From Acidobacteriota bacterium (lineage in GTDB: Bacteria > Acidobacteriota > Blastocatellia > Pyrinomonadales > Pyrinomonadaceae): a stretch of 64,000 nucleotides of DNA. Shown piece by piece: positions 17,351 to 23,816 of this stretch. The stretch is taken from positions 964-64,963 of the forward strand of contig JAIVJZ010000045.1 in the NCBI GenBank assembly GCA_020199775.1, read 5' to 3'. Every line of letters begins with the position of its first letter. The first letter of the stretch is position 1. Both the position numbers and the translations under genes were made by a program. Below the pieces are notes generated by a model. The model worked only from the letters and a program-made list of their open reading frames with translations. It had not been told where the DNA came from and searched no databases.

Positions 17351-18583
17351 TTACGCCGCTTCCGCCCAAAACTTCGGCTTTAGATTCAACTCAAACATAG
17401 ATTGAATAAGACAGCAGATGTTGTGGCAAAGCACCTTGCAAAGTGCTTCGTTGATCTGCGCCGTCTTGGTCTTACTTCTCAGTGAATCCCCGAACTTGCT
17501 CTTGATCATGTGGAATGTCGTCTCGACGTTTGACCTCTTGTGATAGCTCTGCATGAACCGTTCCTGATTGTAAGAGTAGAAGTGATACATCCGAGTCCAG
17601 AGTGTTGACTTCGGAGTTTTGCCTGATTGCGCTACGGAGTTTGACTTAAAGGGAATGTAAGGCATCGCGCCGTGACGCAAGATCGTGTGTAGGTTAGCCC
17701 CGCCTAAGTATGCTTTGTCGGCTGAAACTTCCGCCATTTGAAAACCGTTTTGCGCCGTCTTATCAACTAACGGTTTCAACATCGGGCTATCATTCAAGTA
17801 ACGATCTGTAATCTCAACGGCAGTTACTACGTTGGTTTTCACCCCGCACATTAAATGCAGTTTGACCCAGTTCCGCTTTTCCATTAACTGCGGATCGTTG
17901 TACTTCGCATTAACCCATTGAACGAAGCGGCAAGTTGAGAGGCCGGAGGAATCAACGGCAAAGTCTCGCTCAATAGCTTGGAGAGGTAACGCGCTCTCTT
18001 CAATGAGCATCAACAAGTGAAGGGTCAACATCTCATCTTCAAAGTAACGAAAGATAGAATTATAAGCGGGCAGCTTGGAGAGATAACCTTTGCCGTGCGC
18101 GGCTGTCAGGTCTGAGATGAAGCGGCGACCGGAGACAGTGCTATAAACTTTGAAGGCCATCGCAAACATCATATCTTCGATAGGTAAGCGCGGTCTGCCG
18201 TTCGTCTGTGAAGGCTCTCCTACACCCGCGCACAACTGATGAAGTAGGTATTGAAACAACCGCTTCTCTTGCGTCTGAGCGGCGTTGTAAGCAGGCCACA
18301 CTTGCGCGTATGTCTTGCGGGTGACTTTGACTGTCTCTGTCACAGTGGTCTTGCCATCTTCGACAACAACAGTTTTGGTGCGCTCTATCGTCTCTTCGAC
18401 GGCGAAGATGTGTTTGCACTTCTGACGGCGAAAGTCATAGTCAGGGCAAGAGCAAGTCTGCTTTTCAGTATTAACTTTGTATTTACCTTTGCCGGATTGT
18501 GAAGGGACTAGCCAAAGGTTGCCGTCTTGAATGATGTTCGTGCGGTTGGCAATCTCTTTGCCTTTTTGCTCTCGGATGCTCAT
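17351..18583 (-). CDS. SWIM zinc-finger/DDE transposase
   Basis: 410 aa. A SWIM-type zinc finger (TCSCPDYDFRRQKCKHIF, CxCxnCxH) lies at about residues 45-62. A DDE transposase domain of the IS4/IS5/IS1182 type follows, with the acidic residues in FAVDSSGLST, VSADKAYLGG and KRSNVETTFHMIKSKFG. The frame is intact, so it may be active. I could not find clear terminal inverted repeats; only a 7-bp TGTGTGA match lies on both sides. SWIM fusions to DDE transposases occur as scattered single copies in soil bacteria. A stem-loop terminator follows the stop. Confidence 0.85.
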   Translation of the reverse strand: MSIREQKGKEIANRTNIIQDGNLWLVPSQSGKGKYKVNTEKQTCSCPDYDFRRQKCKHIFAVEETIERTKTVVVEDGKTTVTETVKVTRKTYAQVWPAYNAAQTQEKRLFQYLLHQLCAGVGEPSQTNGRPRLPIEDMMFAMAFKVYSTVSGRRFISDLTAAHGKGYLSKLPAYNSIFRYFEDEMLTLHLLMLIEESALPLQAIERDFAVDSSGLSTCRFVQWVNAKYNDPQLMEKRNWVKLHLMCGVKTNVVTAVEITDRYLNDSPMLKPLVDKTAQNGFQMAEVSADKAYLGGANLHTILRHGAMPYIPFKSNSVAQSGKTPKSTLWTRMYHFYSYNQERFMQSYHKRSNVETTFHMIKSKFGDSLRSKTKTAQINEALCKVLCHNICCLIQSMFELNLKPKFWAEAA

Positions 18584-18734
18584 GTTGTGGACTCCTGTTT
18601 TAGTTGGAAGTCACACAGTAGAAGCGTATAATGAGTTTGCACGATCATGCAGCTTCGGCTGTGTGGTTAACAGCCTCGTCGGTTGCTTCAACAACTGGCG
18701 GGGCTTTTGCTTTCTCAAAGAACTTCTGCATTAT

Positions 18735-18810
18735 ATGCTTGCTCAGTAAGCATGTCAACAAAATAATGGCGGTAAGCATGGTTATTTTATACTTGACTAT
18801 GCTTGCCCAT
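18735..18810. promoter_or_regulatory. Cluster of ATGCTTGC/AAGCAT repeats upstream of the P63C gene
   Basis: ATGCTT-N7-AAGCAT forms an inverted repeat at 18735-18753. TAAGCATG recurs at about 18772, ATGCTTGCC near 18801 and TGCTTGCTTG near 18823. All lie in the 270-bp gap between the divergent transposase and P63C genes. Repeated half-sites of this kind usually mark an operator for a regulator that controls one or both genes. Confidence 0.5.
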
Positions 18811-18855
18811 TAAATGTATCCTCTGCTTGCTTGAATCCTATCGGAGGTCACATAA

Positions 18856-19929
18856 ATGAGTGCGGAAAGCCAGAACAACAACGATCCAGAGTTCAAACTA
18901 ACCAGCCTCGACGCATCAAAAGGCGGGAAAGCACGCGCAGCGAAGTTAGCACCGGATGAGCGTAAAGAAATCGCGCAGAAGGCCGCAGAAGCACGCTGGG
19001 GCGTGCTGCCGCAGGCCATTCTGGAAAGCGCGATCATTATCGCGGGTCGACACGTCGCTTGCGCCGTTCTGGAAAACGGTCAACGGCTTCTGACTCAAGA
19101 GACGTTTTTAACTGCTATTGGGCGCGCTGGAAAGGCAAAGGGCGGGCAAGGCAGTGTCAGACTTTCTAGTACAGTCGACGGGATGCCCCCGTTCCTAGCT
19201 GCTCAAAACCTTAAACCCTTTATCAACGACAAATTACGCGAGTCGACAACTCCGATTGTTTTCCGTTCTACGAGGGGAGTTAGGGCTTTCGGCTATGATG
19301 CCCGATTGTTGCCGATGGTATGTGAAGTCTATCTAAAAGCGAGAGATGCAAGGGTCTTGACGGAAAAGCAAGAGCATATCGCCACGACATGCGATATTTT
19401 AATGCGCGGCCTCGCGCACGTCGGAATTATCGCACTGGTCGACGAAGCGACGGGCTATCAGGACATCCGAACGCAAAGGGAGTTAAACCAACTTTTAGAA
19501 CTCTACGTTCAAGAAGAGTTGAGGCCGTATCTCAGCAGATTTCCGAACGAGTTCTTTAAGCAGGTTTACAAGATTTACGGTTGGAAATATACGCCGGGTT
19601 CAAGCAAGAGAACGCCGCTTGTCGGCAAGTTTATCAACGAATATATCTATAAGGCACTACCGCCTAACGTCTTGCCGAAACTGCAAGAGCTAAACCCCGT
19701 CGACAAGGATACGGGTCGACGAAGGCACAAGCATTTTCAGTACATGCCGGATACTGGCTCTGAGCACCTTGATAAGCAGATCGTTAAGGTAACTACGATC
19801 ATGGAGTTGGCCGATAACAGGCGCGAGTTCCATGAGTACTATAACAAGGCGTGTTCGTCTGCATACCAACAACGGCTTCCGCTCATTCTCGACGTTGATA
19901 CTGGTGAGCGGATTAAGCAGGGTCAATGA
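18856..19929 (+). CDS. P63C domain-containing protein
   Basis: 357 aa; GGAGG lies 9 nt before the ATG. The N-terminus has the lysine/alanine-rich SKGGKARAAKLAPDERKEIA segment found on many such proteins and some antitoxin-like proteins. The rest matches the P63C domain (Pfam PF10546 type), including IALVDEATGYQDIR and the FPNEFFKQVYKIYGW region. P63C proteins are common in bacterial genomes, often beside phage or mobile genes; the role is unknown and a nucleic-acid link is assumed from the basic N-terminus. It converges with the receiver gene across a bidirectional terminator. Confidence 0.85.
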   Translation: MSAESQNNNDPEFKLTSLDASKGGKARAAKLAPDERKEIAQKAAEARWGVLPQAILESAIIIAGRHVACAVLENGQRLLTQETFLTAIGRAGKAKGGQGSVRLSSTVDGMPPFLAAQNLKPFINDKLRESTTPIVFRSTRGVRAFGYDARLLPMVCEVYLKARDARVLTEKQEHIATTCDILMRGLAHVGIIALVDEATGYQDIRTQRELNQLLELYVQEELRPYLSRFPNEFFKQVYKIYGWKYTPGSSKRTPLVGKFINEYIYKALPPNVLPKLQELNPVDKDTGRRRHKHFQYMPDTGSEHLDKQIVKVTTIMELADNRREFHEYYNKACSSAYQQRLPLILDVDTGERIKQGQ

Positions 19930-19963
19930 GAGCGGGTCGACAGCACTTGTGGCAAAAGAGTAA

Positions 19964-19993
19964 GGGGCGAGCCGTGTTGATGCGGCTCGCCCC
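19964..19993. terminator. Bidirectional terminator between P63C and receiver genes
   Basis: GGGGCGAGCCG pairs perfectly over 11 bp with CGGCTCGCCCC around an 8-nt loop. It lies between two convergent stops; TTCTCAT follows on plus and TTACTCTTTT on minus. Confidence 0.75.
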
Positions 19994-19996
19994 TTC

Positions 19997-20356
19997 TCAT
20001 GTATCAAGCAATCGCGCGACCGTCTCAACTATCTTGCTGATGTCGGCGGGCTTCCTTAGATACTCGTTCACGCCCGCCAGCCTTGCATCCCGGCTACATT
20101 CGCTCGCGGAGAACATGATGATCGGCGTCCATCTGCGATGTGGTAAAGAGCGCGCATAGCGTATCAACTCTAGGCCGTTGACGTTCGGTAAGTGGTTGTC
20201 GCACAGCACAAGATTATAACTGGCATCGCTCGCCAGCTTTGTTACTGCGACCGCCCCGTCATAACAGAGCGTGACGCGCCAGCCCTCATCTTCCAGCGTT
20301 TCTTTGACGGCCTGTGCGACAACCTTATGATCTTCGACTAAAAGGATGTGAGGCAT
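19997..20356 (-). CDS. Single-domain response regulator (CheY-like receiver)
   Basis: 119 aa, a complete receiver domain without an output domain. HILLVEDHK supplies the acidic pair, NLVLCDNHLPNVNG the phosphoacceptor Asp at about residue 53, MFSAS the switch Ser, and YLRKPADISK the conserved Lys. Start at ATG 20356 puts the first beta strand at the N-terminus; an extension to 20392 adds 12 residues without function. No histidine kinase lies nearby, so its partner is elsewhere. Confidence 0.88.
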   Translation of the reverse strand: MPHILLVEDHKVVAQAVKETLEDEGWRVTLCYDGAVAVTKLASDASYNLVLCDNHLPNVNGLELIRYARSLPHRRWTPIIMFSASECSRDARLAGVNEYLRKPADISKIVETVARLLDT

Positions 20357-20535
20357 AGGATTATCGCGGGGCTTGTGCTGTCCTTGCCGCAAGCCCCGCG
20401 CGCCTCTGCGTGTAGTTTAGGACAGGCAGAGGCAAGACGAACATTGGTGCGGTCTGGTATGATGCGCGCGTTCAGCTTTGAAAATTAGCGACGGTCATGC
20501 GTAGCTCAACCTCAACCTCTATAGAGTGATGAGCA

Positions 20536-20571
20536 TCGCCGTTCGAGTGGAGAGGTTCTTACTCACGGCGA
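20536..20571 (+). promoter_or_regulatory. Stem-loop in the leader of the XRE gene
   Basis: TCGCCGT pairs with ACGGCGA, with an inner GAGT/ACTC helix and a 2-nt bulge. It lies about 75 bp upstream of the XRE start. The role is unknown; it may be a leader structure. Confidence 0.4.
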
Positions 20572-20592
20572 CACCATTGAGCAGACGCATCC

Positions 20593-20610
20593 TACTATCA
20601 GGTGATAGTA
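20593..20610. promoter_or_regulatory. Operator-like perfect palindrome upstream of the XRE gene
   Basis: TACTATCA-GG-TGATAGTA is a perfect 8-2-8 palindrome 37 bp before the XRE start codon. The size and position fit autoregulation by a dimeric HTH_3 repressor. I did not see a second copy within the window. Confidence 0.65.
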
Positions 20611-20647
20611 AAGGCAAGAGGGAAATGCCGTCAGGGGGTGACTCCTG

Positions 20648-20923
20648 ATGGCGCGACGACCCGCCCCGAAGCGTCTAGGGGAAAAGCTCTTGCAAATCAG
20701 AATGGCGTTGGAGTTGAGTCAGACAGGGATAGTTACGAGACTCGACTATGAAGATTCACCGCTCTACGCCGCGCAAATCTCCAACTTCGAGCAAGGTAAG
20801 CGCGAGCCGCCCTTACAACTCTTGTTGGCTTATGCGAGACTGGCGAACATACCGCTAGAGATTCTGGCAGACGACAAGTTAGACCTACCCGCTAAACTTC
20901 CGGCCAAGTTGAAACGCTCCTAA
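20648..20923 (+). CDS. XRE-family helix-turn-helix regulator
   Basis: 91 aa. An HTH_3 domain spans about residues 8-72: LGEKLLQIRMALELSQ starts it and QISNFEQGKREPPLQLLLAYA is the recognition helix and following helix. The C-terminal tail is short and Lys/Pro rich. AGGGGGTGA lies upstream of the ATG. A perfect palindrome 37 bp upstream is its likely operator. In this setting it could control the small genes or the graspetide cluster to its right; that link is inference. Confidence 0.88.
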   Translation: MARRPAPKRLGEKLLQIRMALELSQTGIVTRLDYEDSPLYAAQISNFEQGKREPPLQLLLAYARLANIPLEILADDKLDLPAKLPAKLKRS

Positions 20924-20959
20924 GACTTTTGGGGCAACCTTAAGCACTTATGGGGCAAG

Positions 20960-20982
20960 AGGGGGTTTTGAGGCAAAGCCCC
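20960..20982. repeat. 23-bp repeat, right copy of a 4.1-kb inverted pair
   Basis: Reverse complement of 16826-16848 with one mismatch (AGGGGGTTTTGAGG then CAAAGCCCC). Two further TGGGGCAA words precede it (20929 and 20952). It starts 37 bp after the XRE stop and ends about 155 bp before the next small gene. Confidence 0.75.
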
Positions 20983-21138
20983 GTCGTGGCGTGGGTGTGT
21001 TATCGGACGTGGAGCGCTGGCTCGAAGCCAGTCGTTAAGAGTCTTCCCTTTTACATGGCAGTACACATTAATATCTTCAAAGTCCATGACCGTAATAAAC
21101 TGCTCAAACGCCGCTGACGGCATTGCCGCTGACAAGAC

Positions 21139-21351
21139 ATGAAACAAAAACTCTCACAAAGAGAATTCATGCGGGAGTTGGTCAGACGCTTTGGAATCAA
21201 TGAAGAACACGTCGTTCGGGAATACGCCGCAGCGGAAGAGCGCGGGGAATTGGAAAGAAAAAGCAATTCGCATGGCATCACTGCCGAGCAATACGCACGC
21301 GCGCTATGGAGCGATGCCGTTAAGAAGGGCTGGATCAGGGGCATCCAGTGA
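21139..21351 (+). CDS. Small hypothetical protein
   Basis: 70 aa, highly charged and probably all helical (QREFMRELVRRFGINEEHVV, then EYAAAEERGELERK, then ALWSDAVKKGWIRG). I do not recognise a family. The pattern of short helices and the charged surface would suit a small nucleic-acid- or protein-binding factor. It ends 38 bp before the first graspetide precursor, in the same direction, and may be co-transcribed with it. Confidence 0.55.
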   Translation: MKQKLSQREFMRELVRRFGINEEHVVREYAAAEERGELERKSNSHGITAEQYARALWSDAVKKGWIRGIQ

Positions 21352-21377
21352 GATATCAGCAATTCAACTCTCTACGT

Positions 21378-21383
21378 TATAAT
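21378..21383 (+). promoter_or_regulatory. Possible -10 element next to the first precursor start
   Basis: TATAAT lies 6 nt before the ATG at 21390, and no Shine-Dalgarno site is visible. If used, transcription would start at or next to the ATG, giving a leaderless message. No good -35 is seen, so this is weak. Confidence 0.3.
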
Positions 21384-21389
21384 AACCGC

Positions 21390-21599
21390 ATGGAACGACA
21401 ACCAAGACCTTTCCTGAGTAGATACGAAAAGGCCATTACCGGCGCGGACGGGGCTTCTAAAGTACGCCCCCAAGACGAGACCACCTCTGTCGATAAGGTT
21501 TACTTTTCGACCCTATTAGAAACCGATGTCGCGTCTGCGCGGATCAGCGACATCAGTAAGTACACGAAAGTTCTAACGGAAACTACGGATGATGAGTAA
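21390..21599 (+). CDS. Graspetide (omega-ester RiPP) precursor peptide A
   Basis: 69 aa. The leader carries RPFLSRYE at residues 6-13, like the PFFARFLE ligase-recognition helix of microviridin/marinostatin leaders. The tail YTKVLTETTDDE (residues 58-69) has Thr and Lys donors followed by Glu/Asp acceptors, the composition needed for ester and amide cross-links made by ATP-grasp ligases. Precursor B shares both ends (RPLLSKYE; TK, then ETTDDD), while the middles differ, as expected of leader and core under selection. The ATG at 21390 is preferred over an upstream in-frame ATG because the leader motif then sits near the N-terminus. It overlaps precursor B by 11 nt. Confidence 0.8.
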   Translation: MERQPRPFLSRYEKAITGADGASKVRPQDETTSVDKVYFSTLLETDVASARISDISKYTKVLTETTDDE

Positions 21600-21801
21600 C
21601 GAAGCGCAAAGGGTGCGACCACTTCTTTCGAAGTACGAGGTCGAGATCCCCGACCGGCAAGCGAGTCGGGAATTGCAATACGACGAGGAAGCGATGGTCC
21701 TCTTGACGGACGGGCGCCCGGCCGCCGGCGACCCCGACCCGCCAGTCCCGCCCGGCACGAAAATAACCTTCGTCGGGCAGGAGACCACGGATGACGATTG
21801 A
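21589..21801 (+). CDS. Graspetide (omega-ester RiPP) precursor peptide B
   Basis: 70 aa. Leader motif RPLLSKYE at residues 10-17; Pro/Gly/Asp-rich spacer (GDPDPPVPPG); C-terminal segment GTKITFVGQETTDDD with Thr57, Lys58, Thr60, Thr66 and Thr67 as candidate donors and Glu65 and Asp68-70 as acceptors. The gene overlaps precursor A by 11 nt and the ATP-grasp gene by 11 nt, so all three are translated together. The core sequence does not fit the canonical microviridin TxKxPSD motif, so ring topology cannot be predicted. The start may be either of two adjacent ATG codons. Confidence 0.8.
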   Translation: MMSNEAQRVRPLLSKYEVEIPDRQASRELQYDEEAMVLLTDGRPAAGDPDPPVPPGTKITFVGQETTDDD

Positions 21802-22795
21802 GACCTCACCGAAGGTCTTGATCGTCAGCACGAAGGTCGACATCGCAACCGACCACGTGGTGCTCAAGCTGAGGGACCTTGGCGCCTCTTTATACCGGAT
21901 AAATACGGAAGACCTACCACTCATCGCCTCATCAAGCATTTCCTTCAGCAATTCTCATACTTCCTCCTGGTCATGGGTCTCAGGCTCAAAAGGTGCTGAT
22001 CTCGATGACATCCGCAGTGTCTGGTTTCGCCGCCACCGCCTGCCTGTAATGCCCCCAGAGGTCGCGGCGCCAGACGTAGAATATTGCCTCAGGGAATCCG
22101 AGTGGTTTCTGAAAGGAGCGGTCTACTCAAGAGATGCGTTAGCCCGTCCCGTTGAGTGGATGAGCCATCCCGCGAACATCCAACAGGCGGAGTCGAAGGT
22201 ATACCAGCTCTCCGTTGCCCGATCTTTGGGGCTGGCGGTGCCGGACACGCTGATTTCAAACGACCCTGAGAGAGTCAAAGAGTTTTTCAAAGAGAAGGAT
22301 GGCGAAGTTGTGGCCAAGCCATTGCGACTCGGCTACTTCGATTACGGCGACCGTCAGACGGGCGTTTTTACGAACAGGGTGTCTGCGGACGACTTGGTAG
22401 AGGACGCGCCTCTCAGAATGGCACCGGTGATATATCAAGAACTGCTCCCCAAGCTGTTCGATATTCGCGTTACGGTGGTCGGCCAACAAGTCTTCGCGGC
22501 GGCAATAGATTCACAAGGCGAGCCGTCGGCGGCCTTGGACTGGCGGAGGACGGACAACGAGAATCTCCCGCATTACGCTCACGATCTGCCTGCGCCGGTG
22601 CAAGACGCTTGTCTGAGTTATATGGCAGCACTGGGCCTCAATTTCGGGGCGCTTGATTTCGTCCTGACGCCGCGGAACGAGTATGTATTTCTGGAGGTTA
22701 ATCCAAACGGCCAGTGGGTCTGGATCGAGGAAAAACTTGGTTTCCCCATATCCGAGGCAATAGCCACATGGCTCCTTGATAGGTCAGGGGATTAG
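21791..22795 (+). CDS. MvdD-like ATP-grasp ligase (graspetide synthetase)
   Basis: 334 aa, the usual length of MvdC/MvdD-type ligases. VLIVSTKVDIATDHV opens the N-terminal domain. SVWFRRHRLP and WMSHPANIQQAESKVYQL (hallmarks of the family) follow, then VPDTLISNDP, the ATP-binding core with KPL and YQELLPKLFDIRVTVVG, and FLEVNPNGQWVWIE with the metal-binding Glu/Asn. It would use ATP to phosphorylate precursor carboxylates and form omega-ester or omega-amide bonds with Thr/Ser or Lys. Only one ligase is present, so it must make all cross-links. It overlaps precursor B by 11 nt, and the membrane-protein gene follows after 4 bp. Confidence 0.92.
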   Translation: MTIETSPKVLIVSTKVDIATDHVVLKLRDLGASLYRINTEDLPLIASSSISFSNSHTSSWSWVSGSKGADLDDIRSVWFRRHRLPVMPPEVAAPDVEYCLRESEWFLKGAVYSRDALARPVEWMSHPANIQQAESKVYQLSVARSLGLAVPDTLISNDPERVKEFFKEKDGEVVAKPLRLGYFDYGDRQTGVFTNRVSADDLVEDAPLRMAPVIYQELLPKLFDIRVTVVGQQVFAAAIDSQGEPSAALDWRRTDNENLPHYAHDLPAPVQDACLSYMAALGLNFGALDFVLTPRNEYVFLEVNPNGQWVWIEEKLGFPISEAIATWLLDRSGD

Positions 22796-22799
22796 ACAA

Positions 22800-23426
22800 A
22801 TGCAACGGAAAGACGTACAGCACAAGCTGCTCGACTGGGTATGGCCCACGCTGGTCGCCCCTCCAAAAAAAGATGACGTGGCCGCGTTCGAGTGGCCCGA
22901 CGACAAAGCAGGCGACTTGGGTAGCATAGAGGCCGCGTACAATTTGTTGAAAGACGAACTGAAGTCTGAAGACGACCGGGCCAAAATCATCGAGTCGAAA
23001 CTCCTGAGCATCTCATCGCTCATCCCGATAGCTATGACCGTGACGGTGGCCATAGTCACTTTCCTCACCGGCGGTCGCGTCAGTCAATTCACCCTTCCCA
23101 GCATTCTGATCGTTGGCCTCGTCGGCGCGTATATCGCCCTACAATTCTTGAGGGCCGCACTCGCCGCCATTAACGGGTTGGGTAGAAGGTCTTATAGTCA
23201 CTTAGAAGCAAAGGAGATTGCCCCTGAGCCGAAAGAGAATAAGGAAGCGTATCTGCACAGAATCTGCGCCCAGATGGTGCAGATTCTGGCCTTCAATAGA
23301 GATGTAATCAATAAGAAAGTCGAGCAACTCGCGTTGGGTCATGAGGCAATAAAGAACGCAGTCTGGGGTCTGCTCTTTCTGCTTTTAATAGTTCTTGTAA
23401 TCGCCGCTGTGGGCACCCAACCGTAG
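22800..23426 (+). CDS. Membrane protein of the graspetide cluster
   Basis: 208 aa. A soluble acidic N-terminus (about 70 residues) precedes two hydrophobic segments (LIPIAMTVTVAIVTFLTG and ILIVGLVGAYIALQFLRAAL), a polar loop with conserved-looking helices, and a last hydrophobic segment (AVWGLLFLLLIVLVIAAVG). This gives three membrane spans and a layout that recalls SLATT-type small membrane proteins linked to conflict systems, but I cannot name a family. Start at ATG 22800, 4 bp after the ligase stop; a TTG at 22776 is also in frame. It is probably the target, immunity factor or effector of the peptide; there is no ABC exporter in the cluster. Confidence 0.7.
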   Translation: MQRKDVQHKLLDWVWPTLVAPPKKDDVAAFEWPDDKAGDLGSIEAAYNLLKDELKSEDDRAKIIESKLLSISSLIPIAMTVTVAIVTFLTGGRVSQFTLPSILIVGLVGAYIALQFLRAALAAINGLGRRSYSHLEAKEIAPEPKENKEAYLHRICAQMVQILAFNRDVINKKVEQLALGHEAIKNAVWGLLFLLLIVLVIAAVGTQP

Positions 23427-23491
23427 GGGACAAGGAGTGCTCAGAGTATTTCAAACATTGGCGTTCAGGTTCTTGGCTGTAAGAATTTTTC

Positions 23492-23519
23492 TTGCCAATC
23501 CCCATGTTGAAGCTATAAT
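23492..23519 (+). promoter_or_regulatory. Sigma-70-like promoter
   Basis: TTGCCA (23492-23497), 16-bp spacer, TATAAT (23514-23519). Transcription would begin near 23526 and run through a 41-aa ORF to the strong terminator at 23741-23773, giving an RNA of about 250 nt. Confidence 0.5.
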
Positions 23520-23586
23520 GTTTTTTGTCTTGATTGAGAGTAATTAACAATGGTGGCGGCGCAAGAACTGCGACCGTAGGGTGATA

Positions 23587-23712
23587 ATGAAGCATTCGTT
23601 GAGCAGTACAATACAGAACGTGAGCGGTGTGGGTGCGCAACAGCCGTCGTGCTATCTATGCTCTAATCAGTCCATCGTTAATCCGGGAATGGCCATGCGA
23701 CCACCTATGTAA
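23587..23712 (+). CDS. Small ORF (41 aa) in a promoter-terminator unit
   Basis: 41 aa starting MKHSLSSTIQNVSGVG and ending with a CYLC pair and a Met/Pro-rich tail (MAMRPPM). AGGGTG lies 4-5 nt before the ATG. It sits alone between a good promoter and a strong terminator, downstream of the graspetide genes. I know no family. It might be a further peptide precursor, a regulatory leader peptide, or just an open frame in a small RNA; codon-level support is too thin to decide. Confidence 0.4.
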   Translation: MKHSLSSTIQNVSGVGAQQPSCYLCSNQSIVNPGMAMRPPM

Positions 23713-23740
23713 ACATCAAAACATGATGAGAAGTAGCTGG

Positions 23741-23773
23741 CCGCCATGAGGAGACGCTCACGGCGGTTTTTTT
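23741..23773 (+). terminator. Strong rho-independent terminator
   Basis: CCGCCATGAG pairs with CTCACGGCGG (one mismatch) around a 6-nt loop and is followed by seven T. It lies 28 bp after the 41-aa ORF and 43 bp before the Rx4H gene, and separates the graspetide region from the next operon. Confidence 0.85.
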
Positions 23774-23816
23774 AGTTTTACCTGCCCTCAGGCGTGCATG
23801 AATCGAGGATCTAGTA

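Noticed and set aside
21390-21801. Precursor genes as type II toxin-antitoxin small genes
   Set aside because: Shared leader and tail motifs with divergent middles and overlap with an MvdD-like ligase fit RiPP precursors better.
23308-23640. 110-codon open frame on minus over the end of the membrane-protein gene
   Set aside because: It overlaps the well-supported plus-strand gene, has no ribosome site or family likeness, and crosses the promoter of the small unit.
23526-23773. Retron-type ncRNA next to the graspetide genes
   Set aside because: No reverse transcriptase gene lies in the window, and the RNA lacks the paired ends expected for msr-msd.
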